Below, one piece after another: positions 14,266 through 22,479 of a stretch of 64,000 bases of DNA. Origin of the DNA: Paracoccaceae bacterium (GTDB lineage Bacteria; Pseudomonadota; Alphaproteobacteria; Rhodobacterales; Rhodobacteraceae); NCBI GenBank assembly GCA_027489375.1, contig JAIXZW010000013.1, positions 62,001 through 126,000 of the forward strand, written 5' to 3'. The position numbers and the translations under genes were made by a program. Numbering within the stretch: position 1 is the first letter of the stretch; each line of letters starts with the position of its first letter. The notes below the pieces were generated by a model that was given only the letters and a program-made list of their open reading frames with translations, was not told the DNA's origin and ran no database searches.

Positions 14266-15516
14266 ATGGAGACCCGCCAGAACATCCGCGTCACGCAAAG
14301 CCAGCGCTTGCAGCTCAACCTCGGCCTGCAAGCCTCGATCCGCGTGCTCAAGGCCGATGCCGAGGGGTTGACGCGGTTTCTCGAGGAACAGGCGGCCGAA
14401 AACCCGCACCTTATCCTCTCCGCACCGCCGGAAAGCGACTGGTTGCCGCGTTGGGAACAGGCCTTCGCGGGGGGCAAGGGGCTTGACCCCGACCTGTCGG
14501 CAAGCGCCGGCCCAAGCCTCATTGCCCATGTCCTCGACAAGATCGAGGCGCTCGGCCTGCGCGGAGCCGAACGTCGCATCGCCGAAATGCTGGCCGAAGC
14601 GCTGGAACCTTCGGGCTGGCTTGGCCGCGACCTCGGCACCATCGCCGCCGAGGCCGGCACGCCCGTCGCACAGGTGGCGCAGGTGCTGGGTCGTCTGCAG
14701 CGCATCGAACCGGCTGGCCTTTTCGCACGCTCCCTGTCGGAATGCCTGCTGTTGCAGGCCATCGAAGCGGGCGAGGACGATCCTGTACTGCGCGGCATAC
14801 TCGAGAACCTGCCGCTCATGGCAGCGGGCGATGTGGCAAAGCTGGCGCGGGTGCTCGGAGTCGATCCCGAATCCGTGCGCGGGCGTTTCCGCATCATCCG
14901 GCGGTTCGACCCGAAGCCGGGGGCGCAGTTTTCGGTTCTGTCGGCCCCTGTACGCGAGCCGGACCTCGTGGCGCGGAAGCAGGTCGAAGGATGGGTCATA
15001 ACGCTCAACCGCTCGTCCCTTCCTGCGGTCTCGGTGAGCGACGGACGGGGCGACGGGCGCGGAGCGGCACGGGCCGTGATCCGGCTGGTGGAAAGCCGCA
15101 ATGCCACGCTGCTCAGGATCGGGGCCGAAATCCTGCGGCGGCAGGGAACCGCGCTCGACAACGGGCTTGCCGCGCTCGTCCCGCTCAGCATGACAGAGCT
15201 TGCCGCATCGCTCGGCCTGCATGAAAGCACGGTAAGCCGCGCTGTGGCGGGCACCAGCGTGGACACGCCACGCGGAACGCTCTGGTTGCGCAACCTGTTT
15301 TCGGGGCGCATCGGGTCGGGCACGGTTTCGGCGGCCGCCATCCGCGCACGGCTTGCCGATCTTGTCGCGTCCGAGGACCGCCGCAACCCGCACAGCGACG
15401 AAGCCCTCGCCTCGGCCTTGTCGGGCGAAGGCGCGGCAATCGCTCGCCGCACGGTTGCGAAATACCGCGAGATGCTGGGCATACCGCCCGCGCACCGCAG
15501 ACGCCTGCGGCGCTGA
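14266..15516 (+). CDS. rpoN: RNA polymerase sigma-54 factor (RpoN paralogue)
   Basis: Directs RNA polymerase to -24/-12 promoters that need an enhancer-binding ATPase. 416 residues, shorter than typical RpoN (about 430-500). Region I is recognisable (QSQRLQLNLGLQASIRVL, about residues 7-24) but lacks the usual TPQLQ proline. An acidic region II is essentially missing. The helix-turn-helix (MTELAASLGLHESTVSRA, about 308-325) and the RpoN box (ARRTVAKYRE, 393-402) are intact, so it should recognise the -24 element. Rhodobacters often carry several RpoN copies with separate regulons. No nif, flagellar or enhancer-binding gene is nearby to indicate its role. Confidence 0.9.
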   Translation: METRQNIRVTQSQRLQLNLGLQASIRVLKADAEGLTRFLEEQAAENPHLILSAPPESDWLPRWEQAFAGGKGLDPDLSASAGPSLIAHVLDKIEALGLRGAERRIAEMLAEALEPSGWLGRDLGTIAAEAGTPVAQVAQVLGRLQRIEPAGLFARSLSECLLLQAIEAGEDDPVLRGILENLPLMAAGDVAKLARVLGVDPESVRGRFRIIRRFDPKPGAQFSVLSAPVREPDLVARKQVEGWVITLNRSSLPAVSVSDGRGDGRGAARAVIRLVESRNATLLRIGAEILRRQGTALDNGLAALVPLSMTELAASLGLHESTVSRAVAGTSVDTPRGTLWLRNLFSGRIGSGTVSAAAIRARLADLVASEDRRNPHSDEALASALSGEGAAIARRTVAKYREMLGIPPAHRRRLRR

Positions 15517-15607
15517 ACGCGAAGGCGGCTTGGCCCCTGCTCCGCATGCGGCTAATAAGACGGACCGAAACCAGGGAAAGGACAGGCCGCGCCCAGCGCG
15601 GTGACAC

Positions 15608-16594
15608 ATGCGCAGCGCGAGACTCGAACAAGCCCTTTCCACGGGTCTGCTGACCCTCCCGCCCCAAGGGCGCATCGCCGTCTTGCGTCCGCGCATCGGG
15701 GATGACCTCTCCGATCTGCCCAAGGATCGCCTGCTTGTCGCCACGGGGTTCAAGCCCGACCACGACTGGTTCGCCGCCCGCGGCTATGCGACGGCAGACA
15801 GGGCAAGCGGGACATTCGCCGCCGCCATCCTGTGCCTGCCCCGCGCCAAGGCGCAGGCCCGCGCCATGCTGGCCGAAGCCTCGGCCATCGTGGAAACGGG
15901 CGGTCCCGTCGCTGTGGACGGGCAAAAGACCGATGGCATCGACGCGGTGCTGAAAGACCTGCGCGCCCGCGTCGCGCTGTCGGAAAGCCTGTCGAAGGCC
16001 CACGGCAAGCTTGCCGTCTTTGCCGCAGGCGAAGGCCTTGGCGACTGGGCTGCGACACCTGCCAAGGTGGGCGGCTTCACCACCCGTCCCGGCGTCTTTT
16101 CCGCCGATGGCATCGACCCCGGCTCGGCCCTTCTGGCCGAGGCGTTGCCCGCCGACCTCAAGGGTCACGTTGCCGATCTTGGCGCGGGATGGGGGTATCT
16201 CTCGCGCGCCATCCTGTCGCGCCCGGGCGTCAAGGCCTGCCATCTGGTCGAGGCCGAGGCAGAGGCGCTCGATTGCGCACGGATCAACGTCACGGACGAG
16301 CGGGCGCAGTCCCACTGGGCCGATGCGACCACATGGAAGGCACCGCGCCTGATGGACCATGTGGTGATGAACCCGCCCTTCCACACGGGGCGCGATGCAG
16401 ACCCCGCGCTTGGCGCCTCGTTCCTTGGCGCCGCTGCGCGCAACCTTGCGCCGTCCGGCACGCTCTGGCTGGTTGCGAACCGCCACCTGCCCTATGATCG
16501 CAGCCTTGCCGCGCTGTTCCGCGAGGTGGAAGAGATCGGTGGCTCCACCTCTTACCGTCTGACCCGCGCCGCCCTACCTTTGCGGAAACGCTGA
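15608..16594 (+). CDS. Class I SAM-dependent methyltransferase, RsmC-like (16S rRNA G1207)
   Basis: 328 residues with an inactive-looking N-terminal half and a C-terminal methyltransferase domain, as in RsmC. The SAM loop is VADLGAGWGYLSRAIL (about residues 188-203) and the catalytic NPPFH motif, typical of N2-guanine methyltransferases, is at about 257-261. Start at ATG 15608. The next gene begins 11 bp downstream, so the two probably share a transcript. Assignment to G1207 of 16S rRNA rests on family resemblance. Confidence 0.82.
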   Translation: MRSARLEQALSTGLLTLPPQGRIAVLRPRIGDDLSDLPKDRLLVATGFKPDHDWFAARGYATADRASGTFAAAILCLPRAKAQARAMLAEASAIVETGGPVAVDGQKTDGIDAVLKDLRARVALSESLSKAHGKLAVFAAGEGLGDWAATPAKVGGFTTRPGVFSADGIDPGSALLAEALPADLKGHVADLGAGWGYLSRAILSRPGVKACHLVEAEAEALDCARINVTDERAQSHWADATTWKAPRLMDHVVMNPPFHTGRDADPALGASFLGAAARNLAPSGTLWLVANRHLPYDRSLAALFREVEEIGGSTSYRLTRAALPLRKR

Positions 16595-16604
16595 AAGGCC
16601 GCCC

Positions 16605-17426
16605 ATGTCCTTCTCCATCGCCGGAAAGACCGCCATCGTCACGGGTGCCGCCAATGGCATCGGCCTCGCCATCGCGCGGCACATGGTGGACAAGGGCGCG
16701 AATGTCATGTTCGCGGACATGGACGAGGACCGGCTGGAACAGGAAGTGGGCGAAGAGGCCCGCCGCGAAGGCCCCGTGCGGATGTTCGCGGGCGATTTGC
16801 GGGAAAAGCTGACCATCGCCAACCTGCTTTCGGCCACGGTCGATGCCTTCGACCGCGTCGACATCCTTGTGAACGCGAGCCGCCAGTTCTCGCTGTCCGA
16901 TCCGCTCGACCCCGAAAAGGATTGCGTGGAGTCGCTGATCGACCAGAACCTGATGACCGCGCTGCGCCTGTCGCAGATGACCGCGCGCCGCATGATCGCC
17001 CGCGCCGGCAAGGACCGCACGGAAGACGAGGGCGAAGCGCCGATGATCGGTGCGATCATCAACCTGTCCTCGCTTGCCGCGACCCGCACGCAGGCGGGGC
17101 TTCTGGGCTATTCCATCAGTTGCGCGGCGGTGGAGCAGATGACCCGCAGCCTTGCCGTGGCGCTGGCGCCCAAGGGCATCCGCGTCAATGCCGTGGCCTT
17201 CGGTTCGGTGATGAGCGCCAGCCTTCAGGCCGCACTCCGCGACGAAAGCGACTGGCGCGGCGTGATCGAGGGCGGCACCCCGCTTGGCCGCATCGCCTCG
17301 GCCGACGAAGTGGCAGAGGCGGTGCATTTCCTCGCCTCGGATGCGTCAGCCTTCATGACGGGCCAGATCCTGACCGTGGACGGCGGGCGCGGGCTGGTCG
17401 ATGCCGTGGCGGCTCCGGCGCATTAA
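16605..17426 (+). CDS. SDR-family oxidoreductase lacking the catalytic lysine
   Basis: 273-residue short-chain dehydrogenase/reductase with the nucleotide loop TGAANGIG (about 14-21), NAS in place of NAG after strand 4, the catalytic Ser (Ser156, in NLSS) and Tyr169. The YxxxK motif reads YSISC: the lysine position (173) is a TGC cysteine codon. The C-terminal MTGQILTVDGGRG is typical of the family. Without the lysine, normal hydride transfer chemistry is doubtful, so it may be a divergent enzyme or a non-catalytic member. Overlaps the 3' end of the opposing lipoprotein gene by 4 bp. Confidence 0.85.
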   Translation: MSFSIAGKTAIVTGAANGIGLAIARHMVDKGANVMFADMDEDRLEQEVGEEARREGPVRMFAGDLREKLTIANLLSATVDAFDRVDILVNASRQFSLSDPLDPEKDCVESLIDQNLMTALRLSQMTARRMIARAGKDRTEDEGEAPMIGAIINLSSLAATRTQAGLLGYSISCAAVEQMTRSLAVALAPKGIRVNAVAFGSVMSASLQAALRDESDWRGVIEGGTPLGRIASADEVAEAVHFLASDASAFMTGQILTVDGGRGLVDAVAAPAH

Positions 17427-17821
17427 CCTTCGGGGTATTGCTGCTTGCACTGGGCGACGACCGACTGCGCCTCGCGCTGCAACTGGTCGCGCTTCTGATA
17501 CAGGCTTTCCAGCTTTGCCCGCTCTGCATTCAGGTCGATGGCCACGGGACGGGTGCGGGTTTCCACCTCGTCCTCCAGACAGGATTGCGTCACGGCGGGG
17601 CCTGTCGGGGTCGCGGGCGAGACAAGGCAGGTCTTCCAGACCGGCACAGTGACCGTGTATTCCTCATAGGCATAGCCACGGTCGAGATTGGACTGCACCT
17701 CGGGGATCAGCTTCTCCACGGTCCGCAGATCGCGCGTGTTGCGGTTGATGCAGCGCTCTTGCGGCGTGCCGCAGGCGGCAAGCAGGGACAGCACGGAAAG
17801 CGAGAGCACAAGGCGGCGCAT
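17423..17821 (-). CDS. Small putative lipoprotein
   Basis: 132 residues, family not recognised. MRRLVLSLSVLSLLAAC ends in a lipobox (LAAC), so it is predicted to be lipidated at Cys17 and membrane-anchored. The rest has several cysteines (ERCINR, KTCLV, QSCLED, AQCKQQ) and a C-terminal helix rich in charged residues and Gln that could form a coiled coil. The four extra cysteines suggest disulfides in the periplasm. Convergent with the SDR gene (4-bp overlap of 3' ends), divergent from hemF. Confidence 0.75.
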   Translation of the reverse strand: MRRLVLSLSVLSLLAACGTPQERCINRNTRDLRTVEKLIPEVQSNLDRGYAYEEYTVTVPVWKTCLVSPATPTGPAVTQSCLEDEVETRTRPVAIDLNAERAKLESLYQKRDQLQREAQSVVAQCKQQYPEG

Positions 17822-17946
17822 GGAAAACCCCTTTCACGACGAAGCACGGCTTCCTTCTAGAACCTTCGGCGGGGGATGCCAAATGCCATGTTGGCGCGGC
17901 TTGTTCCATTTGCTAGGCATTCGGGTGTAAACCTCAGGAGACAGCG

Positions 17947-18807
17947 ATGAGTGACCCGTTCGACGCCCGCAAAGCCGAAGCCGCCGCGTGGTTCCGCAGC
18001 TTGCGCGACCGGATCGTCGCCTCTTTCGAAGACCTCGAGGACCGCTACGGCAGCGGCACCCCCGGACGCTTCGAGGTGACACCCACCACCCGCGCCGATG
18101 GCGGCGGCGGGTTGATGAGCGTGATGCGCGGCGGGCGCGTCTTTGAAAAGATCGGCGTCAACGTGTCCGAAGTCCACGGCACGCTGGGCGAGCGTGCGCA
18201 AAAGGCGATGGCCGCGCGCGGCGTTCCGGGGATGGACAAGGACCCGCGCTTCTGGGCATCGGGCATCAGCCTTGTCGCCCATATGGTCAACCCGCATTGC
18301 CCCGCCGTCCACATGAACACCCGCATGTTCTGGACGCCGCACGCCTGGTGGTTCGGCGGGGGCGCGGACCTCAACCCTTGCATCGAATATGCCGAAGACA
18401 CGGCCCATTTCCACGGCCAGATGCAGGAAGCCTGCGACGCGCATGACGCGGGCTATTACCCCAAATTCAAGGCTTGGGCTGACGAGTATTTCTTCGTCCC
18501 CCACCGTGGCCGCGCCCGTGGCGTGGGCGGCATCTTCTATGACGACCTGAACACAGGCGATTGGGAGGCGGACTTTGCCTTTACCCGCGACGTCGGCGCG
18601 CATTTTCTGCCCGCCTTCGTGCCGCTGACCGAAAAGCGCGTGAACACCCCGTGGACCGATGCCGACCGCGAGGCGCAATTGGTCCATCGCGGGCTTTATG
18701 CCGAATACAACCTCGTCTACGACCGCGGCACCAAGTTCGGGCTGGAAACCGGCCATGACGCCAATGCCGTGCTGATGAGCCTGCCGCCCGTGGCCAAGTG
18801 GACATGA
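17947..18807 (+). CDS. hemF: Oxygen-dependent coproporphyrinogen-III oxidase
   Basis: Converts coproporphyrinogen III to protoporphyrinogen IX with O2 in heme synthesis. 286 residues; HMVNPHCPAVHMNTRMF, WFGGGADLNPC, RGVGGIFYDDL and the terminal LVYDRGTKFGLETG are the family signatures with the conserved His and Asp residues. ATG 17947 follows TCAGGAGACAGCG. The oxygen-independent counterpart (hemN) lies 28 kb away under FNR control, so this strain can make heme with or without oxygen. Confidence 0.97.
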   Translation: MSDPFDARKAEAAAWFRSLRDRIVASFEDLEDRYGSGTPGRFEVTPTTRADGGGGLMSVMRGGRVFEKIGVNVSEVHGTLGERAQKAMAARGVPGMDKDPRFWASGISLVAHMVNPHCPAVHMNTRMFWTPHAWWFGGGADLNPCIEYAEDTAHFHGQMQEACDAHDAGYYPKFKAWADEYFFVPHRGRARGVGGIFYDDLNTGDWEADFAFTRDVGAHFLPAFVPLTEKRVNTPWTDADREAQLVHRGLYAEYNLVYDRGTKFGLETGHDANAVLMSLPPVAKWT

Positions 18808-18851
18808 CGCGGCACCCGCGCTAAGGCAGGCGCGGGCAAGGGGAAAGCATC

Positions 18852-19196
18852 ATGGCCGATATCGAGATCAAGGCGCGCGCCTTCTGGACCGACAGCGAGG
18901 GCGACAGCATCGCCGTGGGCTTTGCCGCCAGCGAAGACCCCGAGGACGGCTATGTCCTGTTCGAGGGCAAGAAGGGCGCGGCGAAGAAAGCGGTCTATGT
19001 CGAGGTGTCCGACGACATTTTCGGCGCCGATGATGCCATCGAAACGGTTGCCTATGCCGACGCAGGCTTCACCCTGACCCTGACCGCCAAGGCCGCCCCG
19101 AAATTCGGCATGGTGCGCGAGGTGGTCGTCGCCATCGACCCCGCCGATGCGGACGGGATGGCGGCACTGACCCTTCTCAAAACCCTCGTCGCCTGA
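18852..19196 (+). CDS. Hypothetical protein, 114 aa
   Basis: Acidic small cytoplasmic protein without signal peptide, probably co-transcribed with hemF (44 bp gap; AAGGGGAAAGC before the ATG). The layout, in which a GYVLFE segment is followed by AVYVEVSDD, faintly recalls immunity proteins of the Imm10 type, but no toxin gene is nearby and I cannot confirm it. No catalytic motif seen. Followed directly by a cluster of four hairpins. Confidence 0.65.
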   Translation: MADIEIKARAFWTDSEGDSIAVGFAASEDPEDGYVLFEGKKGAAKKAVYVEVSDDIFGADDAIETVAYADAGFTLTLTAKAAPKFGMVREVVVAIDPADADGMAALTLLKTLVA

Positions 19197-19197
19197 A

Positions 19198-19307
19198 CGG
19201 TTTTTCACGAAAAAACCGCACCGGAATTTGACGCAAATTCCGGCCACCACCCGCACGACCCCGATTTCTGCGTCAGAAATCGTCGCGGAATCTTCGTGAA
19301 ATTCCGC
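19198..19307. repeat. Cluster of four tandem hairpins (cluster A)
   Basis: Four adjacent palindromes fill the gap between two convergent genes: 19198-19218 (CGGTTTTT/AAAAACCG), 19221-19243 (CCGGAATTTG/CAAATTCCGG), 19262-19282 (CGATTTCTG/CAGAAATCG) and 19285-19307 (GCGGAAT/ATTCCGC with extra pairs). The loops are CACG-, ACG-, CGT- and CGTG-like. Likely a two-way terminator or a REP-type element; the same kind of cluster occurs at 28121 and 38519. Confidence 0.8.
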
Positions 19308-21814
19308 TACTCCTGCCCCCGCAACACCTGCGCCGGACGCGCCGCAAGCGGGCGCAGCGCGAACAGAAGGCCCGCCACGGTCGTGGCCAGCACACCCCCC
19401 GCGACGATGGCGATGGCCGAGACTGGTTCAAAGGCATATTTCGCCTCCATCACCCAGACCATCACCGCCCATCCGGCAAGGCCCCCCGCGACGATGGCAA
19501 CCACCCCCGCCGCCGCCCCCGTAAGCGCCGAGCGCAGCGCGAATGAGCGCAAGATCGCACCCCGCGTGGCCCCCAGCGTCTTCATCACCGCCGCCTCATA
19601 GACCCGCGCCGTCTCGCCTGCCGCCGCCGCACCGATCAGCACGACGAAACCCGTCAGCAGCGTTGCCGCCGCCGCCCATGCGGTCGCCGTGGCGATGGCC
19701 GAAAGCGCTTCGGTCACGCGGCCGATGGCATCGCGGATGCGGATGGCGGTCACGTTGGGCATGGCCTTGGTGATGTCGCGCAGAAGCGGCGCTTCCGCCT
19801 CTTCCGGCGCATAGACCGTGGCAATCCACGTATGCGGCGCGCCTTGGAGCGCGGCGGGGTTCATCGTCATGACGAAGCCCATTCCGGCACTGGAAAAATC
19901 CACCTGCCGGAAGCTGGTGATCGTCGCCGGAATGTCACGGCCAAGGATGTTGACGACCAGTTCGTCACCCAGTTTCAACCCGATCTCTCCGGCCTCTTCC
20001 GCCGCGAACGACACCTGCGCGGGGCCGGTGTAATCCTTGGCCCACCACTTGCCCGCCACCACCTTGGCATTGGCGGGCGGCTCTTCGGCATAGGTGATGC
20101 CGCGATCCCCGCGCACCACCCAATGCTCGCCCGCCACCTCTTTCGCCGGACGCCCGTTGATCTGCGTCAGCACGCCCCGCAGCATCGGTGCGCTTTCCAC
20201 CTTGGTCACAGCCTTGTCGCCCTCAACCCGCGACAGGAACGTGTCGATCTGGTCCGGCTGGATATCGACGAAGAAGAACGCCGGCGCGCGTTTCGGCAAA
20301 TCGGTCGCAATGGCCGAGCGCAGGTTCGCGTCGATCTGCCCCACCGCCGCAAGCACCGACAGTCCCAACCCCAGCGACAGCACGACCGAGGTCGCCTCGG
20401 CCCGTGGCCCGCCGATGGAGGCAAGCGCCAGCCGCAGCCCCGTGCGCCCCCGCGCAAACCGCGCCCGCGCCGCCCGCCGCGCCAGCAGGCGCAGACCCCA
20501 AGCGGAAAGCGCCAGCACCCCCAGCGCCCCCAGCACGCCGCCTGCAGCCCCGAGCGTCAGCTTCCAAGCGCCGGAAAACCACACCGCCCCGCCCAGCAGC
20601 AGCGCGGCCAGCGCCACGATGCCCGCGACCCGCTTCGCCGCCACCCGCCCCGACCGCACCGCCCCGCGATAAAGCGCCGCCGCCCGCAACCGCTCCACCC
20701 GCGCCAGCGGCCAGAGGGTGAACAGGAAGGCCGTCACCCCCCCGTAGAACGCCGCCTCGACCAGCGGCATCGGGTAAAGCCCCACATCGGCGGGAAAGGG
20801 CAGCGACGCCTCGATCACCCCCGCAAGGGCCAGCACCGCCCCCGCGCCAAGCGCCAGCCCCAGCGCCACGCCAAGAGCCGCCAGAACCGCCACCTGCAAA
20901 AGGTAGATGCGGAAGATCAGGCGCCCCTCGGCCCCCAGCGTCTTGAGCGTGGCGATGGTCGCGGTCTTTCCTTCAAGGTAAGCCCGCACCGCCGCCTGCA
21001 CGCCCACGCCGCCCACGGCCAACCCCGCGATACCGACCAGCACAAGGAACGCCCCCATCCGGTCCACGAAGCGCTCTACCCCCGGAGCCGCCCGCGTGCG
21101 GTCGGCCCAGCGCATCCCCTTGTCGGCAAAGGCCGCCTCGGCCTCGCGCTTCAGCGCGGGCAGGCGCACGTCCTGCCCCAGCCGCAGGCGATACTGCGTC
21201 TCGTACAAAGACCCCGGCGCAAGCAGGCCCGACCCCGCAAGCGCCTTGGTCAGCACGATGGTGCGCGGGCCAAGCGAGAAGCCCCCCGTCGCCGAATCCG
21301 GCTCGCGCAGCAGCACGGCCCCCAAGCGGAACGCCTGCGTGCCAAGGCTGAAACGGTAGCCAAGGGCCAGCCCCAAGCGTTCCACCAGCACCTTGTCCAT
21401 CGCAGCGCCCGGCACGCCGCCCTCATCCGCCAAAGCCTCGGCCAGCGTTCCGGCCTCAAGCCGCACCTCGCCCACCAGCGGATAGGCCCCGTCCACCGCC
21501 TTGACCTGCGTCAGCGCCGAGTCGTCCTCCACCACGGCCATCGAGCGGAAGTCGACGACCTCCGATACCGCCTCGGCGCGGGCTTCCATCCAGTCGCGCT
21601 CGGCGGCATCGGCGAAGCGATAGGTGAATTCAAGCTGCGCATCCCCGCCCAGCAGCACCGCGCCCTGTTCCTGCAACCCCGCCTCGATCGAGGCACGCAC
21701 CAGCCCCACGGCGGCAATCGCGGCCACGCCCAGCGCCAGACAGGCCAGAAACACCCGAAAGCCGCCCAGACCCCCGCGCAATTCGCGCCGCGCCAATCGC
21801 CATGCAAGCCTCAT
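19307..21814 (-). CDS. FtsX-like ABC transporter permease (YbbP type)
   Basis: 835-residue inner-membrane protein with two FtsX domains and about ten membrane segments, one near the N-terminus (FLACLALGVAAIAAVGL), groups around 255-380 and 400-500, and a C-terminal group. FtsX-type permeases with an ATPase of this class move lipids or extract lipoproteins rather than import solutes. Overlaps the upstream ATPase gene by 4 bp (ATGA), so both form one unit; with tesA this is the conserved ybbAP-tesA arrangement. The substrate of YbbAP-type transporters is not shown by the sequence. Confidence 0.9.
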   Translation of the reverse strand: MRLAWRLARRELRGGLGGFRVFLACLALGVAAIAAVGLVRASIEAGLQEQGAVLLGGDAQLEFTYRFADAAERDWMEARAEAVSEVVDFRSMAVVEDDSALTQVKAVDGAYPLVGEVRLEAGTLAEALADEGGVPGAAMDKVLVERLGLALGYRFSLGTQAFRLGAVLLREPDSATGGFSLGPRTIVLTKALAGSGLLAPGSLYETQYRLRLGQDVRLPALKREAEAAFADKGMRWADRTRAAPGVERFVDRMGAFLVLVGIAGLAVGGVGVQAAVRAYLEGKTATIATLKTLGAEGRLIFRIYLLQVAVLAALGVALGLALGAGAVLALAGVIEASLPFPADVGLYPMPLVEAAFYGGVTAFLFTLWPLARVERLRAAALYRGAVRSGRVAAKRVAGIVALAALLLGGAVWFSGAWKLTLGAAGGVLGALGVLALSAWGLRLLARRAARARFARGRTGLRLALASIGGPRAEATSVVLSLGLGLSVLAAVGQIDANLRSAIATDLPKRAPAFFFVDIQPDQIDTFLSRVEGDKAVTKVESAPMLRGVLTQINGRPAKEVAGEHWVVRGDRGITYAEEPPANAKVVAGKWWAKDYTGPAQVSFAAEEAGEIGLKLGDELVVNILGRDIPATITSFRQVDFSSAGMGFVMTMNPAALQGAPHTWIATVYAPEEAEAPLLRDITKAMPNVTAIRIRDAIGRVTEALSAIATATAWAAAATLLTGFVVLIGAAAAGETARVYEAAVMKTLGATRGAILRSFALRSALTGAAAGVVAIVAGGLAGWAVMVWVMEAKYAFEPVSAIAIVAGGVLATTVAGLLFALRPLAARPAQVLRGQE

Positions 21815-22479
21815 GCGACGCGCCCGTCCGCCAGATGCACCACCCGGTCACAGCGCGCCGCCAGTTCCGGCGCATGGGTCACAAGCACCAGCGTCGCCCC
21901 GTGCCGGTCGCGCAGACCGAAAAGCAACTCCATGATCGCCGCCCCGTTCACCCCGTCGAGGTTCCCTGTCGGCTCGTCCGCCAGCAGGATCGCGGGCCGC
22001 GGCGCCGCCGCCCGCGCCAATGCCACGCGCTGCTGCTCGCCGCCCGACATCTGGCTCGGGTAATGCTCCATCCGCGCGCCCAGACCCACGGCCCGCAACT
22101 CGGTCTCGGCGCGGTCAAAGGCATCGGCCACCCCCATCAACTCCAAAGGCACGGCGACATTCTCAAGGGCGGTCATGGTGGGGATCAGGTGGAACGACTG
22201 GAACACCACCCCCATCCGCCCGCGCCGGAACCGCGCCAGCGCGTCCTCGTCCAGCGCGGTCATGTCCTGCCCCAAGGCGACCACGCTGCCCCCCGTCGCC
22301 CGCTCGAGACCGCCCATCAGCATCAGCAGCGACGACTTGCCCGACCCGCTGGGTCCGACCAGCCCCACGGTCTCGCCCGCATGAACTTCCAGTGATATGC
22401 CCTTGAGGATCTCGACCGGACCCGCGTTTCCCGCCAAGGTCAACCGCGCATCCTTTAGCGCCAGAACGGTATCCGCCAT
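21811..22479 (-). CDS. ABC transporter ATP-binding protein (YbbA/LolD type)
   Basis: 222-residue cytoplasmic ATPase with a complete set of motifs: Walker A GPSGSGKSS, Q-loop VVFQSFHL, signature MSGGEQQR, Walker B ILLADEPTGNLD and H-loop VTHAPELA. Partner of the FtsX-like permease that follows with a 4-bp overlap. The ATG at 22479-22477 shares bases with the ATG of the divergent tesA gene (CATG), so its ribosome site must lie inside the tesA coding region. An earlier start is open in the frame but removes the family-typical N-terminus. Confidence 0.92.
   Translation of the reverse strand: MADTVLALKDARLTLAGNAGPVEILKGISLEVHAGETVGLVGPSGSGKSSLLMLMGGLERATGGSVVALGQDMTALDEDALARFRRGRMGVVFQSFHLIPTMTALENVAVPLELMGVADAFDRAETELRAVGLGARMEHYPSQMSGGEQQRVALARAAAPRPAILLADEPTGNLDGVNGAAIMELLFGLRDRHGATLVLVTHAPELAARCDRVVHLADGRVA

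Noticed and set aside
14200-17426. -24/-12 (sigma-54) promoters near rpoN
   Set aside because: No convincing TGGCAC-N5-TTGC match in intergenic sequence nearby.
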